Shown: positions 1-7,714, counted from the stretch's first letter. The stretch: DNA of 10,093 nucleotides from Spirochaetaceae bacterium UBA1306 (GCA_002307245.1 DBTW01000092.1:1-10093); one strand, 5' to 3'. The notes: a model not told the origin generated them from the letters alone. Translations and numbers: made by a program.

Positions 1-1325
1 TCGATTCGGGCGTTGAGCGGCGGCCTGCGAAGGCCGGGATACCTATCAGCCTGGATGCGCAGGGCCGCCGCGACGCGCGCGCGTATGCTGGCGCTCGATT
101 CGCCCCCTGGGCCGATGAGGGCCGAGGGAGGGACAGGCTCGACGGGGATCCGTATATCGATACGGTCGAGAAGAGGGCCTCCGAGCTTTTGCCTGTATCG
201 CTGCAGCTCCTGTATGGAACAGAGGCAAGCCCGCCCCTTCCGGCCCAAGTTGCCGCAGGGACAGGGGTTGGCGGCCATGATCAACTGGAATTCGGCCGGG
301 AAACGGGCGACCGAACCGGCTCGGACAAGGGATACCCGCCCCTCCTCTATAGGTTCGCGCAGCGATTGGAGCACGTCGGAACGGAATTCGGCCGCCTCGT
401 CCAGGAAGAGAACGCCGCGATGGGCCAGACTGATCTCGCCGGGACGGAGCCGCCGCCCACCGCCGATCATGCCCTCGAGGGAAGCCGAGTGGTGGGGCGA
501 GCGGAACGGGGGCCGTAGGTCGAGGGCGGCGCCCGCGCCGAGGAGGCCCGAGAGCGAATAAAGCGAGGCGACCCGGACGGCATCCTCTTCCGGGAGGTCG
601 GGAAGAAGACCGACGAAGCGCCGCGCGGCCATGGTCTTGCCCGAGCCAGGGGGGCCGAAGAGCAGGACATTGTGCCCGCCAGCGGCAGCGACCTCGAGGG
701 CGCGGCGGAGCAGGGATTGGCCCTTCAGTTCCGCCATGTCGCCTTCCTCGGCCACGCTCCGCGTGCATGAGACCAAGTTGCCCTCCCCTTCCCGGTCGCC
801 CGCGGGGGGCTCGGCGCCCTGCCGCATGAGGGCGAAGAGCTCGGTAGCATCCTCCAGGCGATCGATCGGGAAGACCGCGCCCCTGCGTAGGGCGCGAGCC
901 TCGGCCGCGTTCTCGGCGGGCACGACGAAGCGCCCCACACCGGCGGCGAGGGCGGCGGCGGCGGCTGGAAGGACGCCCCTGACGGGTCGCACCGCCCCGT
1001 CGAGGCGAAGCTCGCCCAAGGCCAGGAAGGAAAAGCCTGGGTCGGGAATGGAGCCGGAAGAGCCGAGGATGGCGAGGGCCATGGGTAGGTCGTAGGCTGC
1101 CCCCTCTTTGGGCAGGTCCGCGGGGGCGAGATTGACGAGGACCCGATCGAGGGGGAATTCGAAGCCCGAGTTGCGGATGGCGGCCCGGACCCTCTCCCGG
1201 GCCTCCTTGACGGCGCCCGCGGCGAGTCCAACGAGGTCGACGCCGGGGATGCCGCGCCTGATGTCCACCTCCACGTGGACGAGGCTGCCTTCGAAACCCG
1301 AGGGCTCGTGCGCGATGACGGTCAT
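1..1325 (-). CDS. comM: ComM/YifB family AAA+ ATPase (Mg-chelatase-like), C-terminus cut by window edge
   Basis: This gene encodes a Mg-chelatase-like AAA+ ATPase of the ComM/YifB family. In naturally transformable bacteria, ComM is a hexameric helicase that promotes branch migration when incoming DNA is integrated; its role in non-competent bacteria is unclear. The visible 441 residues start with the family's N-terminal domain (VKEARERVRAAIRNSGFEFP, about residues 39-58, then VNLAPADLPKEGAAYDLP). Walker A is GPPGSGKT at 224-231, the RPGEISLAHRG motif precedes Walker B LFLDE at 306-310, and NPCPCG with a later CxC places four cysteines at 355, 357, 367 and 369. GPLLDRID follows near 383-390. 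The start is ATG with GGGGAGG a few bases upstream. About 65-70 C-terminal residues should lie beyond position 1, judging by the usual length near 500. A 160-nt gap separates it from the upstream membrane-protein gene. The family call is certain; a role in transformation here is inference. Confidence 0.95.
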   Translation of the reverse strand, partial: MTVIAHEPSGFEGSLVHVEVDIRRGIPGVDLVGLAAGAVKEARERVRAAIRNSGFEFPLDRVLVNLAPADLPKEGAAYDLPMALAILGSSGSIPDPGFSFLALGELRLDGAVRPVRGVLPAAAAALAAGVGRFVVPAENAAEARALRRGAVFPIDRLEDATELFALMRQGAEPPAGDREGEGNLVSCTRSVAEEGDMAELKGQSLLRRALEVAAAGGHNVLLFGPPGSGKTMAARRFVGLLPDLPEEDAVRVASLYSLSGLLGAGAALDLRPPFRSPHHSASLEGMIGGGRRLRPGEISLAHRGVLFLDEAAEFRSDVLQSLREPIEEGRVSLVRAGSVARFPAEFQLIMAANPCPCGNLGRKGRACLCSIQELQRYRQKLGGPLLDRIDIRIPVEPVPPSALIGPGGESSASIRARVAAALRIQADRYPGLRRPPLNARI

Positions 1326-1485
1326 GCTGCCTCCCCGCGGATGCAACGCGCGCGGGAAGACCGGATGATTGAAGGATAGCTAAGTATCTTTCGCGATTTC
1401 GCCCAGGATGCTCGAGCTCGCATGGAAAGGAATTCCTCAGGGCATGATGGATTCGTTTCCGAACTGGGCGTGGACGATCGCGAGG

Positions 1486-1785
1486 CTATCGGACGCGCTT
1501 GCGACGGATCATGACCGCCAAGGCCGCGCAGAGGAAGAGGTAAGGCAGGTTTGAGAGCAGGACGCGCCCGATCGGGACGCCCCAGGGGGAGAAGCGCGAC
1601 TCGTCGACGAGGCCGAGGCGGGCGAGAAGATCGAAGAGAATGTCGGCATAGCCTGCGATCACGCCGATGACGATGAGCATCCAGGCGATATCCCTGGTCC
1701 TGGACCAGAGGAGTATCGCCAGGAAGGCTGTTACCGCGGCCGTGGCGAGGCGCGAGGCCAGTAAGATCGTATCTGCCGAACTCAT
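1486..1785 (-). CDS. Small three-helix membrane protein of unknown function
   Basis: I do not recognise this 99-residue protein. It shows three hydrophobic segments, about residues 7-27, 33-55 and 75-93, separated by a short basic turn (RTRD) and an acidic loop (VDESRFSP). It ends in a strongly basic tail, RRKRVR. By the positive-inside rule the C-terminus and first turn would be cytoplasmic and the N-terminus outside. I chose the ATG beginning MSSADTILLA. A GTG lies one codon upstream, and an in-frame TTG at 1809 would add eight residues with charges that do not help an insertion signal. The ribosome binding site is weak for all three choices. It lies 51 nt after the HEAT-repeat gene on the same strand, so co-transcription is likely. 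No catalytic or binding motif is visible. Confidence 0.7.
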   Translation of the reverse strand: MSSADTILLASRLATAAVTAFLAILLWSRTRDIAWMLIVIGVIAGYADILFDLLARLGLVDESRFSPWGVPIGRVLLSNLPYLFLCAALAVMIRRKRVR

Positions 1786-1836
1786 CACGCCGAGAGTATC
1801 GGCTCGCAAACGGTCGAGCTTGAAGCGATCAGCCGC

Positions 1837-4206
1837 CTAGGGGGCCGCGGCGAGGAGCCTGTCCAGTTTTTTCATCACGGCGTCCCTCCAAGCTTGGGTG
1901 CCCCCCTTGAGCTGCCGCTCGCTTAGGCCGGGCAGCTTGGAGCGGTACTCCGCGAGGGAGGAAGAGAGCTCGGGAGGGAGGGGGCTGGGCAGCTTCGGGA
2001 CCAGAGCGTCCACGCCCGCGAGGGAGGCATAGGCGAGATAGTCGTCGTCGTCGTCGAGGAGGGAACGGAAGGCGGGCAGCATCGACGCGTCGGGATGATG
2101 GATGAGGAGGGTGGCGATCCAGGACTTCGGGTAGGGATCCAGGCTCGGTAGGAGGGCGGTCGAGCGGGCGATCAGCGAAGGCATGGGAAAATGATCGATC
2201 GCCTCCCCCGCCATCACGCAATCCTCGGCGATCGCGGCCTTGAGCCCGGAATCGAGGTAGGCTTCCCAGGCTTTTCGCTCCGCGTCCGAGTCGTCCTTCG
2301 CGGGATGGGATGCGAGATACAGGGCCGCATACCAGGTCGCGGCCTCGGCCTTCTCGCCGGGACCGGCCTTGGCCTTGGCGGACCGGGAGGGCCTCCAGCG
2401 ATCCAGGTAGAGCTGCCGCGCAAGGGAGGGCTCCAGAGGGAGCAGGGCCCAGTAGGCCGCGGACGGTGTCCGCGTCCAGGAGGCGGCCTGCCAGACGGGG
2501 AGGCCCTGCTGGACGAGGGGCAGGAGCTTGCGCAGGCCGATGGGGTCGGCGATGCGCCCGAGGGCGACGACGCAGTGGTAGTTCAGGTCGGCCTCTCGGC
2601 TCGGGTCGATGTTCTTGAGCAGGGAGTCGATCGCGGCCTTCTCGCGCTTCTCCCCGAGGCTCATCGCGGCGTAGATCCGCGCCGCGGAGTCGCCGCCCGA
2701 GGGCGGCATGAGGAGGAAGCGCACGAAGGTCTGAAGGGTCCTCGTGTCGCCTATCTTGCCGAGGGACTTCGCGCAGGCGCGCTTGATCTCCTCGCCCTCG
2801 GCGGGGTCGACGAGGATGGCGGAGAGCGGGTCGACGGCGCGGGAGTCCCGCAGCTCGCCGAGGCCGAGGGCCGCGGCGACGCGCACGGAGCCGTCGCGGT
2901 CCGCCAGGCGGCCGAGGAGGGCGGGGACGGCGCGGGGATCGCCCAGCCGCACGAGGCTCCGGCAGGCTTCCTCGCGCACGAAGGCGGCCGGGTCGGAGCA
3001 GAGGAGGACGAAAAGCTCGAGGCAGTCGGGGCTCGCCGCCCGGCCGAGGACGCGCATCGCCGACACGAGCAGCGCGGGATCGCGGGCTGACTTGTCCTTG
3101 ACGAGGGCGGAGAGGGCCGCGATGGCGGCGGGGGTCTTGCCCCCCCCGAGGAGCGAGGCGGCGGCGGCGGCCTGGGTCGGCCTGGACGGATCGAGGAGGG
3201 AGAGGAGCTCCGGCTCGGACAGGGGCGGCGCGCGCCCGGTCGCCGCGGCCTCGCCCGCAGCGCGGAGGAGGGAGAGCCCGGCGCCCCAGTCGGCCTGGGC
3301 CTTGAGCGCCGACGAAGAGGGCGCCAAGCCGGCCGCGGCCGGCTTGGCGAGGAGCGCCCCGAGATCGCCGAGGGCCGCGTCCCCCGCCTTGAGCCGCGAA
3401 TCGCGGAGCTTCATATACTGCGCGCTCTCTTCGAATCTCGCCTTTAGCGAGAGGCTTCCGTCCCCCTCGATGCTGAGCTCCGCGACCGCGGCGAGGAGGA
3501 GGCGGGCCTGGCCCTTGGGCAGGGAAGGATCGGAAAAGGCGGCGATGACACTATCCTGAGCTACATAGGGCGAGCGGAGGATCCAGGTCCACAGCGAATA
3601 GGGCGAGAGCTCGACGACGCGCGATGCGAGGCCGAGGGCCGAGGACGCGTCGGTTCCCCGGGATACCGCCTCCCACGCGGCCGCCCAGAGGGCCTCGGAC
3701 TCGGGGTCGGAGAGGAGGCGCCCCTGGTCAAGGGCCGACAGGAGCTTGGCGACGCGCGCCTGGTTCAGGGAGAGGGGCGCGGGCGACAGGGCGGCGAGCT
3801 TGATCGCCAGCGAAGGCAACTCAGGGGCCGACTTCTGCGCCGCGTCGGCCCGGTCGAGGAGCGCTTCGGCCAGCCTCGCCCTGCCCGAGCCGCCCGAGGG
3901 GGGCCAGAAGCCCGGCCCGCGCTGGTAGGCCGCGGGCAGGAGGGCGGCGAGGGAACTCGCGGCGGCCGCGTCGAGGGTCGAAAAGTCGGCGGCGAGGCCG
4001 AGGGCTAGCTCCTCGGAGTCGGCCGGCTTGGGCATGGAGCCCCGGCCGAGCCAGGCTCGGTAAGCCTCGACCCTATCGGAGAGGGATGCCTTCCCCTCGC
4101 TCGATACCGAGGGGGCCTTGATTTGGGCTTGGGCGGATAAAGCCGCAGTCTGGGAAAAGGCCAAGGCGGAGAGCATGGCGAGGTAAATCGAAGCCTTGAC
4201 CCGCAT
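1837..4206 (-). CDS. Secreted HEAT-repeat protein of unknown function
   Basis: This 789-residue protein carries an N-terminal signal peptide: K4, a hydrophobic stretch about 5-23, then AQA at 25-27 as a likely signal peptidase I site. There is no lipobox cysteine, so it should be exported to the periplasm or beyond as a soluble protein. Residues about 30-340 are Ala/Leu-rich and helical. About 345-570 contain a run of HEAT/PBS-lyase-type repeats, seen as recurring REEACRSLVRLGDPRAVPAL, VRVAAALGLGELRDSRAVDP and IKRACAKSLGKIGDTRTLQT. The C-terminal 200 residues are again helical and include five consecutive Asp at 718-722. Such repeats build protein-binding solenoids; no enzymatic motif is visible. 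The ATG start follows AGGAAGG closely. It lies 58 nt after pheT with a hairpin between, so expression may partly follow pheST. The specific partner or role cannot be read from the sequence. Confidence 0.9.
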   Translation of the reverse strand: MRVKASIYLAMLSALAFSQTAALSAQAQIKAPSVSSEGKASLSDRVEAYRAWLGRGSMPKPADSEELALGLAADFSTLDAAAASSLAALLPAAYQRGPGFWPPSGGSGRARLAEALLDRADAAQKSAPELPSLAIKLAALSPAPLSLNQARVAKLLSALDQGRLLSDPESEALWAAAWEAVSRGTDASSALGLASRVVELSPYSLWTWILRSPYVAQDSVIAAFSDPSLPKGQARLLLAAVAELSIEGDGSLSLKARFEESAQYMKLRDSRLKAGDAALGDLGALLAKPAAAGLAPSSSALKAQADWGAGLSLLRAAGEAAATGRAPPLSEPELLSLLDPSRPTQAAAAASLLGGGKTPAAIAALSALVKDKSARDPALLVSAMRVLGRAASPDCLELFVLLCSDPAAFVREEACRSLVRLGDPRAVPALLGRLADRDGSVRVAAALGLGELRDSRAVDPLSAILVDPAEGEEIKRACAKSLGKIGDTRTLQTFVRFLLMPPSGGDSAARIYAAMSLGEKREKAAIDSLLKNIDPSREADLNYHCVVALGRIADPIGLRKLLPLVQQGLPVWQAASWTRTPSAAYWALLPLEPSLARQLYLDRWRPSRSAKAKAGPGEKAEAATWYAALYLASHPAKDDSDAERKAWEAYLDSGLKAAIAEDCVMAGEAIDHFPMPSLIARSTALLPSLDPYPKSWIATLLIHHPDASMLPAFRSLLDDDDDYLAYASLAGVDALVPKLPSPLPPELSSSLAEYRSKLPGLSERQLKGGTQAWRDAVMKKLDRLLAAAP
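2041..2055 (-). repeat. Trinucleotide (GAC)5 run encoding five Asp
   Basis: Five tandem GAC codons on the coding strand encode Asp718-722 of the HEAT-repeat protein, in LLDDDDDYLAY. It is short, in frame, and the only such uninterrupted triplet run I noticed. A length change by whole units would add or remove Asp without shifting the frame. Confidence 0.6.
3322..3349. repeat. Perfect 28-bp palindrome inside the HEAT-repeat gene
   Basis: The left half, cgccaagccggccg, is followed directly by its exact reverse complement, with no spacer. Pairing stops at both ends (g at 3321 against a at 3350). On the coding strand it encodes LAKPAAAGLA near residue 290 of the HEAT-repeat protein, outside the clear HEAT units. 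It is nested with smaller palindromic sites (GCCGGC twice, CCGCGG). It could form a cruciform or RNA hairpin, or be a protein-binding or repeat-element site; its function is unknown. Confidence 0.85.
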
Positions 4207-4233
4207 ATCCTTCCTCTTCCGGCGCGCGGTACC

Positions 4234-4265
4234 GGCTCGGGCGACGAGTCCGCGCCGCCCGAGCC
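4234..4265 (-). terminator. Stem-loop at the pheT stop codon, terminator-like but without U-tract
   Basis: On the minus strand, GGCTCGGGCG and CGCCCGAGCC form a perfect 10-bp, almost all G-C stem around a 12-nt loop, starting on the last base of the pheT stop codon. No T-run follows, so it is not a classical intrinsic terminator. It could be a U-less terminator or pause, or a 3' end stabiliser that separates pheT expression from the HEAT-repeat gene, whose ribosome binding site lies about 20 nt further on. Confidence 0.4.
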
Positions 4266-6010
4266 TATGCCAAGAGTGACTCCAGGTCGAGCTCCGCCGC
4301 CGCGCAGGGCATCGTGACGCTCCAGGCCTCGAGCACGCGGGGGTGGAGCTCGCCGAAGAGGCCTATCGGGTCGCCCCGGTAGATGATCCTCGCCTGGCGC
4401 CCCACGATGAAGCGCTGGTCCTCCGCCTCGGCGATGGTGTAATCCTTGCCGAGGAAGTACAGGAGGGTGGCCACGTAGCTCGCCGCCTCGTTGTAGTCGG
4501 CCGCGGCGTGCGAGAGGAGGAAGGCGAGCCTCTGGCGCGTGGAGACACCGTAGTTCTCGGCGGGGTTCAGGAAGGCCACCTTGCCCGCCTCGAAGATGCG
4601 GTGCGGATAGGGGGCGCGGCTCGACACCGACTCCGAGGACATGAGGCAGGGCAGGATCGAGGGGCGGACGTACTCGAAGCTCTCGGACATGGGGTTGGCG
4701 ATGCGCACGGCCGCCCCCGCGGAGGCGGCTCCGGACGCGGCCTGCTCGGCGGGATCGAGGCCCATGCGCTCGAGGTAGTCCTTGCCGGAGCCGAGGTAGC
4801 CGTAGGCCATCTCCTGGGCGCCGAGCCCCGCGAGGATGTTCTTGGCCTTCCTCGAGAAGAGCTCGATGGGCGAGAGGCGGCCGATCGTGAAGTCGCGGGG
4901 CCGCTCGGGCGCGAAGGCGTCCATGCCCTTGCCCATCATCACGTCCTCGACGATGTCGACGGCGTGGAGGAAGTCGTTGCGGTAGGGCGGCGGGAAGAGG
5001 GTGACGTACTGGCCGTGGCTCTCCGTGGCCGAGCCCATGCGGGCGATCGCCTCGCGGACCGCGTCGACGCCCAGGGGGACGCCGAGGAGCTTGGAGACCC
5101 GCGAGGCCTCGACGCTGACCGGCTTCTGAAAATAGTAGGGGAAGGTCACGTCGCGCCCGAAGGCCGTATCGTAGGGATAGACGACCTCGACCGGCTCGAT
5201 GGAGTAGCCGGAATCGGCGAAGTCGCAGGCGACGATGGAAGCGGAAAGGGTCACCGAGGCGAGGTCGGTGCCGGTGAGCTCCACGAAGAGCTCCTGGTCC
5301 CCGACCTTGACGGCGCCCAGGTCGTTCGAGTTGATGACCGGCGGGTAGGAGAGGATGGCGCCCTTGTCGTCGACGAGGAGGGGATGGAGCTTGTGCGGCG
5401 CGTTGATGTGGCCGTATTCCCTGCCCTTCGGATGCTCCTTGTTGATCTCGGTGAGGGTCATGGGCCGGTCGCCCTGCAGGGGGACGAAGCGCACCGAGTC
5501 GGGGTCGACGGCCTTGTAGTGCACCGGCCACTGGATGATGGAGGTGCGGTAGATGCCCATGGACACGGTGCGGCGCTTACGCCCGTAGTTCCAGCAGACC
5601 TTCTCCTGGGTCTGGATGATGTCCTTGAGGACGGCGTCGGTCATCGCCTTGCCGGAGACGAAGAAGCCCGCCAGGAAGGGCCGCGAGGCCTCGACGGTCG
5701 CGTCGACGAGGACCTTCCGCTTGGCGGCCCTGGGCGCGCCCTCGCGCGAGAAGAAGGGATACTCGGGCATCTCGCCGCCCTCGCGGACGCGCAGGGCCCT
5801 CGCGAGGCCGGCCGTGGACCAGAGGTCGGGGCGGTTCGTGTCGTTGAGCTCGATCTTGATGACGCGCTCGTCGGCGGGGCAATGCTGTTCGGCCGCCCAC
5901 TCGTCGAGCTCGGCCTTGGCGCCGGGAAGGATCGCCTCGAGGCCCGCCGCGTCGTAGCGGCGGCCGAGCAAGGAGAAGAACAGGCTCTCGTTGACTTCTA
6001 TCTTCGGCAT
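4265..6010 (-). CDS. pheT: Phenylalanyl-tRNA synthetase beta subunit, archaeal/eukaryotic type
   Basis: This is the non-catalytic subunit of the (alpha-beta)2 PheRS, which charges tRNA-Phe in the cytoplasm; the beta subunit holds the editing domain and part of the tRNA contacts. At 581 residues it matches the archaeal/eukaryotic form (about 550-600) rather than the bacterial form of about 800. It lacks the N-terminal EMAP-type tRNA-binding domain and the C-terminal anticodon-binding domain of bacterial PheT. It opens with MPKIEVNESLFFSLLGRRYD, like eukaryotic beta subunits. LNDTNRPDLWSTAGLARALR (about 55-74) is the B1-like part. SYPPVINSND (221-230) and FVELTGTDL lie in the B3/B4 editing region. 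A B5-like domain spans about 290-365 and ends in DIVEDVM. The class II-like fold has NPMSESFEYVRPSILPCLM, IFEAGKV and GLFGELHPRVLEAW (550-563). The ATG has GGGGAGTGAG upstream. It follows pheS by 42 nt. Confidence 0.97.
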   Translation of the reverse strand: MPKIEVNESLFFSLLGRRYDAAGLEAILPGAKAELDEWAAEQHCPADERVIKIELNDTNRPDLWSTAGLARALRVREGGEMPEYPFFSREGAPRAAKRKVLVDATVEASRPFLAGFFVSGKAMTDAVLKDIIQTQEKVCWNYGRKRRTVSMGIYRTSIIQWPVHYKAVDPDSVRFVPLQGDRPMTLTEINKEHPKGREYGHINAPHKLHPLLVDDKGAILSYPPVINSNDLGAVKVGDQELFVELTGTDLASVTLSASIVACDFADSGYSIEPVEVVYPYDTAFGRDVTFPYYFQKPVSVEASRVSKLLGVPLGVDAVREAIARMGSATESHGQYVTLFPPPYRNDFLHAVDIVEDVMMGKGMDAFAPERPRDFTIGRLSPIELFSRKAKNILAGLGAQEMAYGYLGSGKDYLERMGLDPAEQAASGAASAGAAVRIANPMSESFEYVRPSILPCLMSSESVSSRAPYPHRIFEAGKVAFLNPAENYGVSTRQRLAFLLSHAAADYNEAASYVATLLYFLGKDYTIAEAEDQRFIVGRQARIIYRGDPIGLFGELHPRVLEAWSVTMPCAAAELDLESLLA

Positions 6011-6052
6011 TTCTGGCTCACTCCCCTCGGATGTTCTTGGCGCGCGCGGCGC

Positions 6053-7639
6053 TCATACGGCCTTGGCGCGGCGTAGGCGCACGCTCTCGATGTCCGGGCT
6101 GAAGAGCTCGCGGAGGTCGTTGAGGCCGAGGGCCATGAGGGCCATGCGGTCGATGCCGAGGCCCCAGGCGAGGACCGGCACCTTGACCCCGAGGGACTCG
6201 GTGACCTCGGGGCGGAAGATGCCCGAGCCGCCGAGCTCGAACCAGCCGAGGACGGGATGCTTGATATGGACCTCGACGGAGGGCTCGGTGAAGGGGAAGT
6301 AGCCGGGGACGTACTTGACCTCCGTGGCGCCGGCCACCTCGACCGCGAACATCTCGAGGAAGCCGAGGAGGGTGCGCAGGCTCACTTCCTCGCCGAGGAC
6401 GATGCCCTCGGTCTGGTAGAAATCGGAGAGGTGGGTCGCGTCGACGCGGTCGTAGCGGAAGCAGCGCGCGACGCCGAAGTACTTGCCGGGCACCTTGGCC
6501 TTGGGCAGCTGGCGCGCGGAGAGCACGGTGCCCTGGCTGCGCAGGATGAGACGCTTCGTGAACTCGCGGTCGAAGGCGTACTCCCAGCCGCGGCTGCCCG
6601 TGGCCCCGCCGTCCTGGTGGGCCGAGGCGACCTGCGAAAGGTAGGGCTCCTCGATGAACTTGGCCTTCTGGGGGGCGGCGATGTGGTAGACGTCGTGGAT
6701 GTCGCGGGCCGAGTGGAACTGCGGCATGAAGAGGGCGTCGGAGTTCCAGAACTCGGTCTCGACGAGGCCGCCGTCGAATTCCTCGAAGCCGAGGGAGACG
6801 AGCTTGTCCTTGACGGACTCGACGAACTCGACGTAGGCGTTGCGCCTGCCCGGCATGAGCCTGGCGGCGGGGGCGTTGATGTTGTAGGGGCGGAAGGAGG
6901 CCTCCTTCCACGCGCCCTTCTCGAGGAGCTCGCTCGTGACCGCGCCCAGCTCCTCGCCGGTGACGCCGGCCTCCTTGAGCTCGGCCGCGACCTCGGCGGC
7001 GTCGGGGGTCAGGCGGTACCAGACCCGCTCGCGCTCGGCCGCGCGGAAGGCCGCGTCCCCCGAGCCGCGCTTGCGGGCGATGCCGCCCATCGCGGCCTTC
7101 TCCCCGGGCGACAGCGCGGCCTCCTCGAGGAGGCCGTCCTCGGCCGCGGCGGCCTTGGCGAGGAGCTCGCGGACCACGGCGATCCTCGGCTTGGGGCCCT
7201 TCGCGGCATGGGAGCCTTCGAACCAGGCGGCGTCGAGCACGGCGCGCTTGTCGCCGTCCATCGCGAGGGCGCCCTCCTTGGAGAGCAGGCCGAAGGCCGA
7301 GCCCACGTCCTTCTGCTCGAGGCCCAGGGCCGCGCAAATCTCCGGCAGCTTGGCGGGCCCCTTCTCCGAGAGGAAGCGCAGGATGCGCTCTTCGGGCGTG
7401 CCCTTTTCCGAGTACTCGCGCCCGAGGGGCGTGAGCTCGTAGACCGTGCGGGCCTCGCGGCCGTCTTCGGCGGCCAGGCCCTTCGCGGAAAGCCAGGAGA
7501 AGGCCTGGTTGCAATGGCCTTCTTTATATGAGAGCTCGGCCTGGAGCCTGCCCGAATCGAGCCGGTCGGCCTTGCCGTAGCGGAGAAGTACCTTCACTTC
7601 TAGGGGGTGAAGACTCTTCACGAGGGATCGTGCGTCCAT
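6053..7639 (-). CDS. pheS: Phenylalanyl-tRNA synthetase alpha subunit, archaeal/eukaryotic type
   Basis: This is the catalytic subunit of PheRS: it activates phenylalanine with ATP and transfers it to tRNA-Phe. The 528 residues exceed the roughly 340 of bacterial PheS because of an N-terminal extension of winged-helix-like units, as in archaeal and eukaryotic alpha subunits (for example VYELTPLGREYSEKGTPEER, 66-85, then a second unit to about 140). An Ala/Glu/Lys-rich linker covers about 150-200. The class II core starts near 260: MPQFHSARDIHDVYH (305-319) matches the HPARD region, motif 2 is ARCFRYDRVDATHLSDFYQT followed by EG (391-412), YFPFTEPSVEV (447-457) lines the Phe pocket, and motif 3 is GLGIDRMALMALGLNDLREL (493-512). 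FYQ replaces the common FHQ of motif 2. The ATG has GGAG five bases upstream. A promoter and a structured leader precede it; pheT follows in the same operon. Confidence 0.97.
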   Translation of the reverse strand: MDARSLVKSLHPLEVKVLLRYGKADRLDSGRLQAELSYKEGHCNQAFSWLSAKGLAAEDGREARTVYELTPLGREYSEKGTPEERILRFLSEKGPAKLPEICAALGLEQKDVGSAFGLLSKEGALAMDGDKRAVLDAAWFEGSHAAKGPKPRIAVVRELLAKAAAAEDGLLEEAALSPGEKAAMGGIARKRGSGDAAFRAAERERVWYRLTPDAAEVAAELKEAGVTGEELGAVTSELLEKGAWKEASFRPYNINAPAARLMPGRRNAYVEFVESVKDKLVSLGFEEFDGGLVETEFWNSDALFMPQFHSARDIHDVYHIAAPQKAKFIEEPYLSQVASAHQDGGATGSRGWEYAFDREFTKRLILRSQGTVLSARQLPKAKVPGKYFGVARCFRYDRVDATHLSDFYQTEGIVLGEEVSLRTLLGFLEMFAVEVAGATEVKYVPGYFPFTEPSVEVHIKHPVLGWFELGGSGIFRPEVTESLGVKVPVLAWGLGIDRMALMALGLNDLRELFSPDIESVRLRRAKAV

Positions 7640-7646
7640 GGGTGCT

Positions 7647-7698
7647 CCGATTTCGACGATCGGGAAGGCCTCTCATGCGAGAATCGCCGAGGCTTCCC
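7647..7698 (-). promoter_or_regulatory. Structured pheS 5' leader: two overlapping hairpins
   Basis: On the minus strand the leader has GGGAAG-CCTC (from 7698) pairing with GAGG-C-CTTCCC (to 7662), a 10-bp stem with a single bulged C. Its loop can form an inner GCGA/TCGC hairpin. Directly after it, CCGAT and ATCGG (7647-7663) form a second stem that covers the first two bases of the pheS GGAG ribosome binding site. The two structures share bases 7662-7663, so they compete at that edge. This could be a translational control or attenuation leader for pheST, but no leader peptide rich in Phe codons and no T-box features are visible. The pairing is read directly; regulation is inference. Confidence 0.45.
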
Positions 7699-7714
7699 CC
7701 CCGAATTTCCCGCC

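Noticed and set aside
1326..1485. Promoter for comM in the 160-nt gap (GATACT or TATCCT as -10)
   Set aside because: No acceptable -35 box lies 16-18 nt upstream of either; four-of-six -10 matches alone are expected by chance in this slightly AT-richer stretch.
4005..5531. Minus-strand 508-codon frame overlapping pheT and the HEAT gene, and similar Arg/Pro-rich frames over pheS and the receiver–dikinase-like gene
   Set aside because: These are +1/+2 frames of clearly recognisable proteins, with Arg/Pro/Gly-rich composition typical of out-of-frame reading of GC-rich genes.
4343..6076. Long plus-strand ORF (577 codons) antisense to pheT
   Set aside because: It mirrors pheT codon by codon, is full of low-complexity Asp/Gly/Val/Leu, and shows no family resemblance. 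Such frames arise from the third-position GC bias of the real gene.
6257..7531. Long plus-strand ORF (424 codons) antisense to pheS, and a 369-codon one over 7838-8947
   Set aside because: Same cause: complements of strongly biased coding sequence, with no motifs and no ribosome binding site context.
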